Shown here one piece after another: positions 6,471 through 13,306 of a DNA stretch of 16,236 nucleotides. How positions within the stretch are numbered: the stretch's first letter is position 1; each line of letters begins with the position of its first letter. Position numbers and translations under genes: made by a program. Source of the DNA: Chloroflexota bacterium (GTDB lineage: Bacteria; Chloroflexota; Dehalococcoidia; DSTF01; JACRBR01); contig JACRBR010000291.1 of NCBI GenBank assembly GCA_016213125.1, positions 1 through 16,236 of the forward strand, in the 5' to 3' direction. The notes below the pieces were generated by a model that saw only the letters and a list, made by a program, of their open reading frames with translations, searched no databases and was not told the DNA's origin.

Positions 6471-7553
6471 ATGGCCGTAAGCCAGGACATCCTTCAGGAA
6501 CTTCGCGCCGAGAGCGATGACGTCGATCTTTCGTGGCTGGAGGCGCCCGCGGCGCAGCGCGGCCTGCGCATCGCGCCCGGAAGGCGCGGCCTGACGCTGG
6601 AAGAGATCGCGACGGGATCGTACGGCGAGATCCCGACGACCTCGCGCAACCAGAGCGGCCGCATGCGTGGCGCTGGGCCGCGACCCGACGCGCAGAACAC
6701 GCAGCAAATGTGGCCGTTCCGATCGGCCTCGTGGTCCGCGTCGGCAATGCTGCTGTACGAAGAGGCGGTGCAGCGGCAGTGGTCCAGCGCGACGGATGTG
6801 CCCTGGGCGGATCTGCCGGACCTGCCGGAAGATATCGAAATGGCGATGTCTCAGCTCTGCACCTTCCTGACGCAGGTGGAGTTCATCGCCGGCGACGTGC
6901 CGGGTCAGTACGCGCCCAACGTCAGCGGCGAGTTCTTCGAGGTCGGCCTCTTCCTCGCCTCACAGATCATGGACGAGGCGCGGCACCTGGATGTGTTCCG
7001 CAAGCGCGCCCTCGCGAACGGCATCGGCCTGCTGCAGGCGGGGCCGGGCGCGGTCAACCTCTTGACGGCGCAGGACTTCACGGAGATGACGTCGACGCTG
7101 CACCTGGTGGGCGAGGGCTTCGTGCAGTCGCTGTTCCGGATGGGCGAGATGTTCGCGCAGAGCGAAGTCGACAAGCGCATGTTCCGGCTGGCCGCGCAGG
7201 ACGAGAGCCGCCACGTGGCGTTCGGCGTGATGCACATGAAGTACGTGATGGAGGTGGAACCCGAGCGACGCGAAGAGATCCACACGTACCTGGACCGCAT
7301 GGAGGGCATCCTCGGCGTGGGCTCGTCGCAGGCCGGCCTCACGGGCGGCGGCGAGACCACCGAGGCGCTCGCGATCCTGCTGGGCGGCGGCACCACGGAG
7401 ACGCACCTTCAGGACGGATACGGCAAGCTCCTCGCGATCCGGCGGCGCCAGGTGAACGAGTACATGCACCGGCTGGAGGTCTGCGGGCTGGGCGACCGGC
7501 GGCAGAAGATGAACCCGTTCATGGCCGCGGCCCTCGACCCTGTGACGGCGTAG
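6471..7553 (+). CDS. R2-like ferritin-fold diiron protein with complete metal site
   Basis: ATG 6471 has AAGGAGG 7 bases upstream; the product has 360 residues. The central helical bundle has all six ligands expected of a ribonucleotide reductase R2-like diiron centre: Glu137 (LTQVEFIAGD), E169-x-x-H172 (DEARH), Glu215 (LVGEGFVQS) and E245-x-x-H248 (DESRH). The 32-residue gap between the first two carboxylates matches R2 and bacterial multicomponent monooxygenases. The family resembles the 'ferritin-like domain' proteins common in actinobacteria; known relatives activate O2 to oxidise substrates or generate radicals. The N-terminus has a GLTLEEIATGSYG motif shared with the next gene. No RNR large subunit is nearby, so an oxygenase or oxidase role is likelier than RNR. 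Substrate unknown. Cytoplasmic; no signal peptide or membrane helix. Confidence 0.85.
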   Translation: MAVSQDILQELRAESDDVDLSWLEAPAAQRGLRIAPGRRGLTLEEIATGSYGEIPTTSRNQSGRMRGAGPRPDAQNTQQMWPFRSASWSASAMLLYEEAVQRQWSSATDVPWADLPDLPEDIEMAMSQLCTFLTQVEFIAGDVPGQYAPNVSGEFFEVGLFLASQIMDEARHLDVFRKRALANGIGLLQAGPGAVNLLTAQDFTEMTSTLHLVGEGFVQSLFRMGEMFAQSEVDKRMFRLAAQDESRHVAFGVMHMKYVMEVEPERREEIHTYLDRMEGILGVGSSQAGLTGGGETTEALAILLGGGTTETHLQDGYGKLLAIRRRQVNEYMHRLEVCGLGDRRQKMNPFMAAALDPVTA

Positions 7554-7555
7554 TT

Positions 7556-7583
7556 GGTCGTTAGTCGTTGGTCGTTAGGGGTT
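7556..7583. repeat. Heptamer tandem repeats (RGTCGTT) after a stop codon
   Basis: Head-to-tail 7-base units GGTCGTT, AGTCGTT, GGTCGTT and the decayed AGGGGTT start two bases after the first R2-like stop (TAG 7551-7553). The units differ by one base from the RGTCATT type of cyanobacterial STRR heptamers as I remember them. No function shown. Confidence 0.72.
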
Positions 7584-7654
7584 GCGGCGCGATGATACGC
7601 GCGCGCTGGGCTCTGGTGATGACGATGAAAACGCTCTGAGAGGATTGACAGAAC

Positions 7655-8740
7655 ATGGCCGACAACGAGACACCTACGCAGGAGAAGCCCGCCGCACCGC
7701 AGATCCCCGGGATCTTTGCGCCGCCGGCACCCGACCTCAGGTGGATGAAAGCCCCGACGGAGCGCCCCCCGCGGATCCGCGAGATACCGCCCGAGGGGCT
7801 CACGCTGCGCATGGTGGACTACGGATCCTACGGGCAGGCGCCCGACCACTGGCCGTACGAGAACGACACCCCGCGCGGAGCGGTGCCGTCAAAAGAGATG
7901 GGGCTCCCGGCGCCCTACACGATCTACGACAAGCTCGAGGTGTGGGCGGAAAACAGCGCCGACCTCTACGAATCGGCGATCCGCGAGCGATGGAAGCCTT
8001 CGACCGACATCCCCTGGGGCTCGATCGAACCGCTGCCCGACCACATCGAGGCGTCCATTGACCAGATCATGTCCAACATCTCGGAGCAGTCCTACAACTC
8101 GTGCCAGGTGCTATCCGGGTGGATGAAGGAGATCTCGTACGGCTACCACGAGGTCAAGCTGTACCTTGCGACGCAGGTGTTCGACCAGGCGCGCCACACG
8201 GAGGTCTTCCGGAAGCGAGCGCTGGCGAACGGCGGCGGGCTCGGCGTGCAATCGCCCGGCTTCTTCAACCGCACGGTGTACGGAGCCTTCAAGTTCAGCG
8301 AGTTCGCGTTGTACGTGAACATCATGCGGACATCGTTCCTGCTGGCGCTATGCGAATTCGGCGAGCAGAAGATCGCGCGATCGCAGGTGGACCGGCAGCT
8401 GTTCGAGCTGACTGCGAAGGACCTGCGACGCCACCTGGCCTACGGCGTCGAGCACCTGCGGCACTACGTGCTTCAGGGCGGCGAGCAGAAGCGCCGCAAC
8501 GTGCGGACGTGGCTGGACCGCGCCGAGGTGATGATGGCGGTGGACCTCAAGCGCGACAAGCCGCTCCGCGAGGCGCTGATCCTGGCGACGGGCGACACGC
8601 TCGCCGCAGGCAAGGCGGGACTCAAGGAGCTGCGTGAGGCGCAGCTGCGGCGGTACATCCAGGCGCTGGACTCGGCCGCATTCCGCGGTCGCGAGGAACA
8701 TATCGTGCCGACGCTGCGCGAGGTTATCGATACGCCGTAG
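7655..8740 (+). CDS. R2-like paralogue lacking all metal-binding carboxylates (probable structural partner)
   Basis: ATG 7655 follows GAGAGGA; 361 residues. It aligns without gaps to the preceding protein across the metal-binding helices: GLTLRMVDYGSYG at the N-terminus, LYESAIRERW, and DQARHTEVFRKRALANG against DEARHLDVFRKRALANG. The six ligand positions read Ser146, Gln178, His181, Ser227, Leu257 and His260, so all four carboxylates are replaced while both histidines remain. It should therefore not bind a normal diiron centre. Known parallels are the metal-free beta subunits of methane/toluene/phenol hydroxylases and the eukaryotic R2 beta-prime. Gene order, a 101-base gap and shared ancestry suggest a hetero-oligomer with the upstream protein, which is inference. 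The reading frame is intact with ordinary codon use, so it does not look like a decaying pseudogene. Confidence 0.82.
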   Translation: MADNETPTQEKPAAPQIPGIFAPPAPDLRWMKAPTERPPRIREIPPEGLTLRMVDYGSYGQAPDHWPYENDTPRGAVPSKEMGLPAPYTIYDKLEVWAENSADLYESAIRERWKPSTDIPWGSIEPLPDHIEASIDQIMSNISEQSYNSCQVLSGWMKEISYGYHEVKLYLATQVFDQARHTEVFRKRALANGGGLGVQSPGFFNRTVYGAFKFSEFALYVNIMRTSFLLALCEFGEQKIARSQVDRQLFELTAKDLRRHLAYGVEHLRHYVLQGGEQKRRNVRTWLDRAEVMMAVDLKRDKPLREALILATGDTLAAGKAGLKELREAQLRRYIQALDSAAFRGREEHIVPTLREVIDTP

Positions 8741-8763
8741 CCGGTCTAACGACACGGGAGCGA

Positions 8764-8801
8764 CGGAAGAGGGGCGTGCCAGCCGGTGCGCCCCTCTTCC
8801 G
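8764..8801 (+). terminator. Hairpin after the R2-like pair, probable terminator
   Basis: A perfect 13-base-pair stem (8764-8776 with 8789-8801; core GGAAGAGGGGCG / CGCCCCTCTTCC) has a 12-base loop and starts 23 bases after the stop. No T run follows, so it may be a factor-dependent terminator or a message-stabilising 3' end. It separates the R2-like pair from the exporter. Confidence 0.6.
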
Positions 8802-8829
8802 ATCGTGCCTCCTGGCCCGGCTACCGACG

Positions 8830-8859
8830 TTACGAAAACTGCAAACCGAGCACTATGGA
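8830..8859 (+). promoter_or_regulatory. Weak candidate promoter for the ABC exporter
   Basis: TTACGA (8830-8835) and TATGGA (8854-8859) are 18 bases apart, about 55 bases before the ATPase start and downstream of the preceding hairpin. Both hexamers are imperfect, so this is tentative. Confidence 0.2.
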
Positions 8860-8915
8860 GCTGCGCGTTCGTTATGGCGTAGGCTCCTCTCACCCGGCAA
8901 TCGCAGGAGAAACGC

Positions 8916-9821
8916 GTGGTTACGACGACAACGTACGACAGACCCAGTCTTTCGGCCCAGGCCACCGATGCGGCCATCCGTGTCAGCGCGCTGACCAAGC
9001 GTTACGCGAACGGCACGCTGGCAAACGACAACATCGACCTCAGCGTTCCGGACGGGATGACGCTGGGCCTGCTGGGCCGCAACGGCGCCGGAAAGACGAC
9101 GCTGGCGCGCCAGATCACCGGCGAACTAGCCCCGACGTCCGGAAGCGTCCACGTGAACGGCATCGACGTGTTCGCCGAGACCATGCGGGCCCGCTACCTG
9201 ATGGGCGTCGTGCCGCAGGAAGCGCAGCCCTACGACCACCTGAGGCCGCACGAACATCTGGCATTGTTCGGCCGGTTGCGCGGCCTGGGCAGGACTGAGG
9301 CGGGCCAGCGCGCGGACGAGATGATCGAGGTCCTGGGGCTGGTCGAGCACCTGCGGAAGACGGCGCGGATGCTCTCGGGCGGGCTCAAGCGCAAGTTGCT
9401 GGTGGGGACGGCGCTGATGGGCGACCCGCCGATCCTCGTGCTGGATGAGCCGACGACGGGGCTGGACCCGCACGCGCGCCGCGAAGTGTGGGCGCTGCTG
9501 CGATCGCTCCGGGGGCGCGGACGCACAATCGTCATGACGACGCACTACATGGAGGAGGCGGAGGAGCTGTGCGACGAGATCGCCCTGATCAGCGGCGGGC
9601 GCATCTACGTGCAGGGCACAGTCGAGGCGCTGCGGGCGCGATGCCGGAACCGCTTCAAGGCGACGTACGAGGACGGGACGAACCACGGCGCCATCGCGGG
9701 GAGCACGTCCGTGGAAGTGCTCGCGACGCTGCGGCGCCTGGGGATCGAGGAGTTCGCCCTGACGAAGGCGAGCCTGGAAGATGTGTACATGGAGCTAACC
9801 GCGGAGGCCCTGGAGGCATAA
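8916..9821 (+). CDS. ABC-2 type exporter ATP-binding protein
   Basis: GTG 8916 has AGGAGA five bases upstream; 301 residues. All nucleotide-binding domain motifs are present: Walker A GRNGAGKT (residues 54-61), Q-loop Gln101 (VVPQEAQ), signature LSGGL (153-157), Walker B ILVLDEP (173-179) with catalytic Glu178, D-loop GLDP, and switch His210 (MTTHYMEEAEEL). The layout, with a C-terminal extension of about 80 residues after the H-loop, is that of DrrA/CcmA/NodI-like exporter ATPases. It hydrolyses ATP in the cytoplasm to drive the permease encoded two bases downstream. The substrate (drug, lipid, polysaccharide or other) cannot be told from sequence. Confidence 0.94.
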   Translation: MVTTTTYDRPSLSAQATDAAIRVSALTKRYANGTLANDNIDLSVPDGMTLGLLGRNGAGKTTLARQITGELAPTSGSVHVNGIDVFAETMRARYLMGVVPQEAQPYDHLRPHEHLALFGRLRGLGRTEAGQRADEMIEVLGLVEHLRKTARMLSGGLKRKLLVGTALMGDPPILVLDEPTTGLDPHARREVWALLRSLRGRGRTIVMTTHYMEEAEELCDEIALISGGRIYVQGTVEALRARCRNRFKATYEDGTNHGAIAGSTSVEVLATLRRLGIEEFALTKASLEDVYMELTAEALEA

Positions 9822-9823
9822 CG

Positions 9824-10564
9824 ATGGCCAAGTTCCTCTCGGACGCCGGAGTGGTGTTCCAGATCCAGATGCTGAAGACGCGCACGTGGGCGCCCTTCTA
9901 CATCCTCTCTGTGCTGATCGTGCCGGTGGGGACGCTGTACTTCGCGAAGGCCCTGATACCCCCGGGCGCGGAGGATGCCGTCGGCACCAGGCTCGTGACG
10001 GGCTCGCTCGTATTCGGCATCGGGTTGATGACTGTGAATAACCTGGCGCAGTTGATGTTGTTCGAGCGGTTCGCGCTGATGCTGAAGCTGATGATTACGT
10101 CGCCCATCAGCCGCTACTCCTACGCGCTGGGCATCGTGGGGTTCTCGCTGGTGCAGGGGATGCTGACGGCGGCGGTGTTGCTGGCCTGCGCGCCGCTGGT
10201 GGTGGGGGTCGACGTGCACCTGGACTGGCGTTTGGTGCCCATTCTCATGCTCACGGCGGTGTCCCTCACGGGCATCGGCATCATCATCGCGACGTGGTGT
10301 CCCAGCCAGGAGATCGGCGGTATGCTCGCGAACACGGTGGGCATCATGGTGACGCTGCTGTCGCCCGTGTACTACCCCATGGAGCGCCTGCCCGACTGGC
10401 TGCGTGCGGTGGTGCACCTGTCTCCGTATACCTACGCCGGCTCGGCCGTTGACGCACTCCTCTCAGGCAGCGGGGATGTGGGGGCGAACGCACTATGGCT
10501 GACGATGATCACGCTCGGCGGCGTGACCATCGGCACCCTGGGCCTCCGCTGGCGGGAGAACTAG
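9824..10564 (+). CDS. ABC-2 type exporter permease
   Basis: ATG 9824 is two bases after the ATPase stop, and GGAGG (9812-9816) inside the end of the ATPase gene serves as its ribosome site, so the two are translationally coupled. The 246-residue product has about six hydrophobic helices: roughly residues 25-41, 57-80, 102-127, 137-157, 167-185 and 222-241. The stretch SPVYYPMERLPDWL followed by AVVHLSPYTYA is the conserved ABC-2 motif before the last helix (general pattern PxxxLPxWLxxxxxxxPxTY). Functional exporters of this kind usually have two ATPases and two permeases, here probably homodimers. Substrate unknown. Confidence 0.92.
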   Translation: MAKFLSDAGVVFQIQMLKTRTWAPFYILSVLIVPVGTLYFAKALIPPGAEDAVGTRLVTGSLVFGIGLMTVNNLAQLMLFERFALMLKLMITSPISRYSYALGIVGFSLVQGMLTAAVLLACAPLVVGVDVHLDWRLVPILMLTAVSLTGIGIIIATWCPSQEIGGMLANTVGIMVTLLSPVYYPMERLPDWLRAVVHLSPYTYAGSAVDALLSGSGDVGANALWLTMITLGGVTIGTLGLRWREN

Positions 10565-10589
10565 CAGGATGTTGAAGAAGCCCTCTCGC

Positions 10590-10619
10590 CACCGCAGCGC
10601 GGGCTTTCAGCCCGCGGTG
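10590..10619. repeat. GC-rich REP-like hairpin after the exporter operon
   Basis: GCGGGCT (10599-10605) and AGCCCGC (10609-10615) form a perfect stem with a TTC loop. Flanking CACC (10590-10593) and GGTG (10616-10619) extend it across an internal bulge. It lies 25 bases after the permease stop. No T run follows. It could be a repetitive extragenic palindrome or the 3' end of the exporter message; copy number elsewhere in the genome is needed to decide. Confidence 0.5.
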
Positions 10620-10750
10620 CCAGGTTTGGAAGAGCGCTGCCCCTCAACCGCGAAACGGTGCCTCCGCTCCTTTCCACACCCTGCTAGGGGAGGCCTCGGG
10701 GCTGGGGCGTGGCCTGCTTGCACGACGTATACTGTCGGTCGAGGTACACG

Positions 10751-10945
10751 ATGAGCCGCATCCTGGACCGCGAACGCACCCACTACGAGGCGCACAGTAG
10801 CGAGTTGCTGCGGGAGCATCGCGGCGAGTTCGTCGTGATCAAGGACGATCACGTCCTGGGGATCTATCCAACCCGAAGGGAAGCACGGGAGGCTGGCCTG
10901 CGGGCCTTCGGGAACGTGTACATGCTGATTCGCGAAATCAGCTAA
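10751..10945 (+). CDS. Small 64-residue protein paired with the retropepsin-like gene
   Basis: The frame is open from 10709, but ATG 10751 with GAGG at 10741-10744 is the better start and gives MSRILDRERTHYEAHSSELL. The protein has an N-terminal helix (about 5-24), the segment GEFVVIKDDHVLGIYPTRRE and a helix AREAGLRAFG followed by VYMLIREI. This E-L-L..G.+V.IK...V.G.Y.T...A...G...FG pattern resembles small DUF5678-like proteins that I recall being encoded directly before retropepsin-like proteases. That recollection needs a search. No export signal and no known enzyme motif. A TATACT hexamer (10728-10733) could be its -10 box. Function unknown; a partner, regulator or substrate of the downstream protease is possible. 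Confidence 0.7.
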   Translation: MSRILDRERTHYEAHSSELLREHRGEFVVIKDDHVLGIYPTRREAREAGLRAFGNVYMLIREIS

Positions 10946-10991
10946 CAAGAGCCGCGCGCGTTTCTGCCGATAGCGGTTGTCCATAGCCAGA

Positions 10992-11480
10992 ATGGCTCGT
11001 GAGATCCGGCGGATTTTCACAGACGCCACCGGAAGCCCATTGCCCGGGAAGCTATCGCGATCTGGGGTCGCGATCAGGATCGAGGTTCAACCCTCGACTC
11101 CTCTGGCCGCTGCGCTCACCATCGGACGCGAGGCGATTCCTGATCCCATAACGGGCGCGGCTATCGTCGACACCGGCGCAAGCCACACTTGCGTTGACAA
11201 TGATGTCCTTGACCGGCTGGGTGCACGGAAGGAAGAGGTCTTCTCGAGTACCACGCCATCAGGTCAAACGGAGTTCCCGGCATACGAGGCCCGCGTCGTG
11301 CTACCTGAGCTTGATCTGGACATCGACTTCGATCTGATTGTGGGGGTGCAGCTCTCGGGCATGGCGGTCGATATCGATGGAGCGCCTCTGCCGCTCATCG
11401 CCCTGATCGGGCGGAATGTGCTGGAACGGTGCGTGTTCGTGTACGACGGGCCCGGTGCGGCGTTCACACTCGCCGCCTAG
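10992..11480 (+). CDS. Retropepsin-like aspartic protease
   Basis: I use ATG 10992 (162 residues); an in-frame TTG at 10977 is possible, and neither has a good ribosome site. The catalytic loop is AAIVDTGASHTCVD with Asp60 in the D-T-G-A motif, preceded by a hydrophobic strand as in retropepsins. After a flap-like region (about 84-98), the segment PLPLIALIGRNVLERCVFVY (about 133-151) forms the conserved hydrophobic strand and IGR-x-x-L motif that precedes the closing strand. These single-lobe enzymes work as homodimers, each chain giving one Asp. There is no signal peptide or membrane helix, so it is probably cytoplasmic. It follows the 64-residue gene by 46 bases and precedes the crotonase gene by 15 bases, so all three may be co-transcribed. 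Confidence 0.82.
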   Translation: MAREIRRIFTDATGSPLPGKLSRSGVAIRIEVQPSTPLAAALTIGREAIPDPITGAAIVDTGASHTCVDNDVLDRLGARKEEVFSSTTPSGQTEFPAYEARVVLPELDLDIDFDLIVGVQLSGMAVDIDGAPLPLIALIGRNVLERCVFVYDGPGAAFTLAA

Positions 11481-11495
11481 AAACGAGGATCTCCC

Positions 11496-12326
11496 ATGAG
11501 CGACTACAAGTATCTGCAGGTGCGACGCGAGGGACCGGTCGTCATCGCGACGATGATCAACCCGCCGCGGAACCTGTTGAACGCGGCGATGGTGGAAGAG
11601 CTGCATGCGCTGGTCGACGGGCTGTCGGCCGACGCCGACGCGCGGGTGCTGGTGCTGACGGGCGGTGCGGACGGCATCTTCATCACGCACTACGATGTCG
11701 GTGAGCTTTCAGCGATCTCGGACCTGGTGCGCTCTCGGGCGGCGCCGGAGGCGAGCGCGGAGACGGCGGAGGCGCCACGCCAGCGGGAGTTGCACGCGCT
11801 GAACCGCCTGTCTCTGAAGCTGGCCGCGCTGCCGCAGCCGGTCATCGCGGCGATCAACGGGACGGCGATGGGCGGCGGGTGCGAGCTGTCGCTGGCCTGT
11901 GACTTCCGGATCATGGCGCGCCGCGGGGTCATCGGGCTGCCGGAGGTGCGCGTGGGCATCCTCCCGGGGGCTGGTGGAACGCAGCGGATGACGCGCCTCA
12001 TCGGCTCGGCGAAGGCGCTCGAGCTGATGCTGCTGGGCGAGGCGGTGGACGCGGACACGGCGGCAGCGCTGGGGCTGGTACACCGCGCGGTTGACCCGGA
12101 TGCGCTGATGCCGGAGGTCCTCCGGATGGCGAACGAGCTGGCGTCGCGGCCGCGGCAGGCGGTGGCGCTGATCAAGGCGTGCGTGCAGCAAGCGCTGGAA
12201 CCGCGGCCGCTCGAGGAACGGCTGGCGTTCGAGTCGGAGCGGTTCATGGAGCTGATGCGCAGCGAAGACGCATCCCGCTTGATGAAGGCGTACCTGACGA
12301 GCGAGCGCCCGCTGAACGAGCTGTGA
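11496..12326 (+). CDS. Enoyl-CoA hydratase/isomerase (crotonase) family protein
   Basis: ATG 11496 follows a GAGGA six bases upstream; 276 residues, the usual length. Crotonase hallmarks: NPPRNLLNAAMVEEL near the N-terminus, the oxyanion-hole segment AAINGTAMGGGCELSLACD (about 118-135), and GLPEVRVGILPGAGGTQR (about 147-164). The two acid/base glutamates of enoyl-CoA hydratase correspond to Glu130 (GGGCE) and Glu150 (GLPE); both are present, which supports hydration of 2-enoyl-CoA, as in fatty acid or amino acid degradation. The first oxyanion segment is unusual: IFITHYDVGEL replaces the common AFCAGADL, and a charged insert of about 20 residues (about 80-100) follows. It may define a subfamily with another acyl-CoA substrate. 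Confidence 0.9.
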   Translation: MSDYKYLQVRREGPVVIATMINPPRNLLNAAMVEELHALVDGLSADADARVLVLTGGADGIFITHYDVGELSAISDLVRSRAAPEASAETAEAPRQRELHALNRLSLKLAALPQPVIAAINGTAMGGGCELSLACDFRIMARRGVIGLPEVRVGILPGAGGTQRMTRLIGSAKALELMLLGEAVDADTAAALGLVHRAVDPDALMPEVLRMANELASRPRQAVALIKACVQQALEPRPLEERLAFESERFMELMRSEDASRLMKAYLTSERPLNEL

Positions 12327-12327
12327 A

Positions 12328-12341
12328 CTGGTCGCTGGTCG
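12328..12341. repeat. Two CTGGTCG heptamers after a stop codon
   Basis: Two head-to-tail CTGGTCG units begin one base after the crotonase stop (TGA 12324-12326). Two copies alone would be weak, but the 7-base period and stop-adjacent place match the arrays at 1344 and 7556. Confidence 0.4.
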
Positions 12342-12364
12342 CGTTTACTCCCGCGAATCCCAGA

Positions 12365-13306
12365 TCAGTACGAGAGTAGCTCTGCCGGTTCGACGAGGAT
12401 GACGACTTCATCGCGATCACCCAAGGAGATGCCCGTTTCGTAGGCTGGACGCCGAGGCGCAGGGCGGCCGCGCTCCGGCATGCGCCGTCCCACCTGGCGC
12501 GCCACCTCGGCCAATAGAATCGATGCAGTGAGCCTGAGCGGAACGTGGTCGACAGGCTCCAGGCTCATCGTGGCCACGCGTAGGCGATCACGGCTGCTTT
12601 CCGGCAATTCGTCAAGCCTTGCTCCAATGATCAGAAGTTGCCTGCGGCCGCGGGTTAGACGCTGACGATGCAGCGGAGTGCCATCCCCCCAGGGAAGCGC
12701 CAACACGATCTCCTCGAAGTCCGATGCTACGTCGAGGGTCCGACGGTGGACACGAAGCGGATTCTTGTGTCGGCGTGCGGCGGCGTACGCTTCGCGGCGG
12801 ATCGAACTTGATCCGTCGAACCAGCCCGCTCCCCTGTCGTCCAGCAGCACGTCTCGAAAGCCGAACGCGGCCGCCGAGCGCAGGGTCGATCCGATCTCAA
12901 TATGGTCGTCGCCGATGATCAGAACGGTTGGCCGCCTCGCTTCTGGGTTCGCTACCTGACCTTGCGGGCGCGAGCCACGTGACACGTACCAGGCAGCTAC
13001 GGCCGCGGCCGCGGCGACATTCAGGGTCTTCACCGACCTCGACACCGTGGGAATGACGACCGTCTCGTCAGCGCGGGCGAGGATGCCTCGTGAAATGCCA
13101 CGCCGTTCGTTGCCGACGACTAGCGTGACATCTTCGCGGATGGGTCGTCTGCCGTAGATCTCGGTCGCGCCAAGTGCGTTCTCGACTGCAATAAGCCGAC
13201 CACTGGGATCGGCTGGACGCGAGGCATGAAACAAGCGTGCAGCGTCATCAAGCCGCAACAGGTTCGCGGGATTCTCGACGCCGTCGGCCAGCAGGGCCAG
13301 CGTCAT
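12365..13306 (-). CDS. Tandem SpoU/TrmH-like (SPOUT) RNA methyltransferase-type protein
   Basis: A 313-residue protein. ATG 13306-13304 overlaps the upstream stop by four bases (ATGA). Residues 62-73 (LVVGNERRGISR) and 83-106 (VIPTVSRSVKTLNVAAAAAVAAW) are SpoU motifs 2 and 3, which build the S-adenosylmethionine pocket knot. The N-terminal motif-1 region (DGVENPANLLRLDDAARLF, 8-26) is distorted: an Asp stands where the catalytic Arg is expected. A second, similar module covers about 125-275: EIGSTLRSAAAFGF (137-150) is a good motif 1 with Arg143, while LIIGARLDEL (225-234) and PLRLTASILLAEVARQVG (256-273) are poor motifs 2 and 3. Family enzymes methylate the 2'-OH of ribose in tRNA or rRNA as homodimers. 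Here one chain may form a pseudo-dimer with one composite active site. Target RNA unknown. Confidence 0.75.
   Translation of the reverse strand: MTLALLADGVENPANLLRLDDAARLFHASRPADPSGRLIAVENALGATEIYGRRPIREDVTLVVGNERRGISRGILARADETVVIPTVSRSVKTLNVAAAAAVAAWYVSRGSRPQGQVANPEARRPTVLIIGDDHIEIGSTLRSAAAFGFRDVLLDDRGAGWFDGSSSIRREAYAAARRHKNPLRVHRRTLDVASDFEEIVLALPWGDGTPLHRQRLTRGRRQLLIIGARLDELPESSRDRLRVATMSLEPVDHVPLRLTASILLAEVARQVGRRMPERGRPAPRRPAYETGISLGDRDEVVILVEPAELLSY

Noticed and set aside
6471..8740. Ribonucleotide reductase R2 subunits (NrdB/NrdF)
   Set aside because: No NrdA/NrdE large subunit is nearby, the proteins lack a C-terminal tail typical of R2, and the DEARH/DESRH context fits other ferritin-like oxidases better.
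10718..10733. TTGCAC and TATACT read as a full promoter before the 64-residue gene
   Set aside because: The hexamers are only four bases apart, so they cannot be a -35/-10 pair; only the TATACT could be kept as a possible -10.
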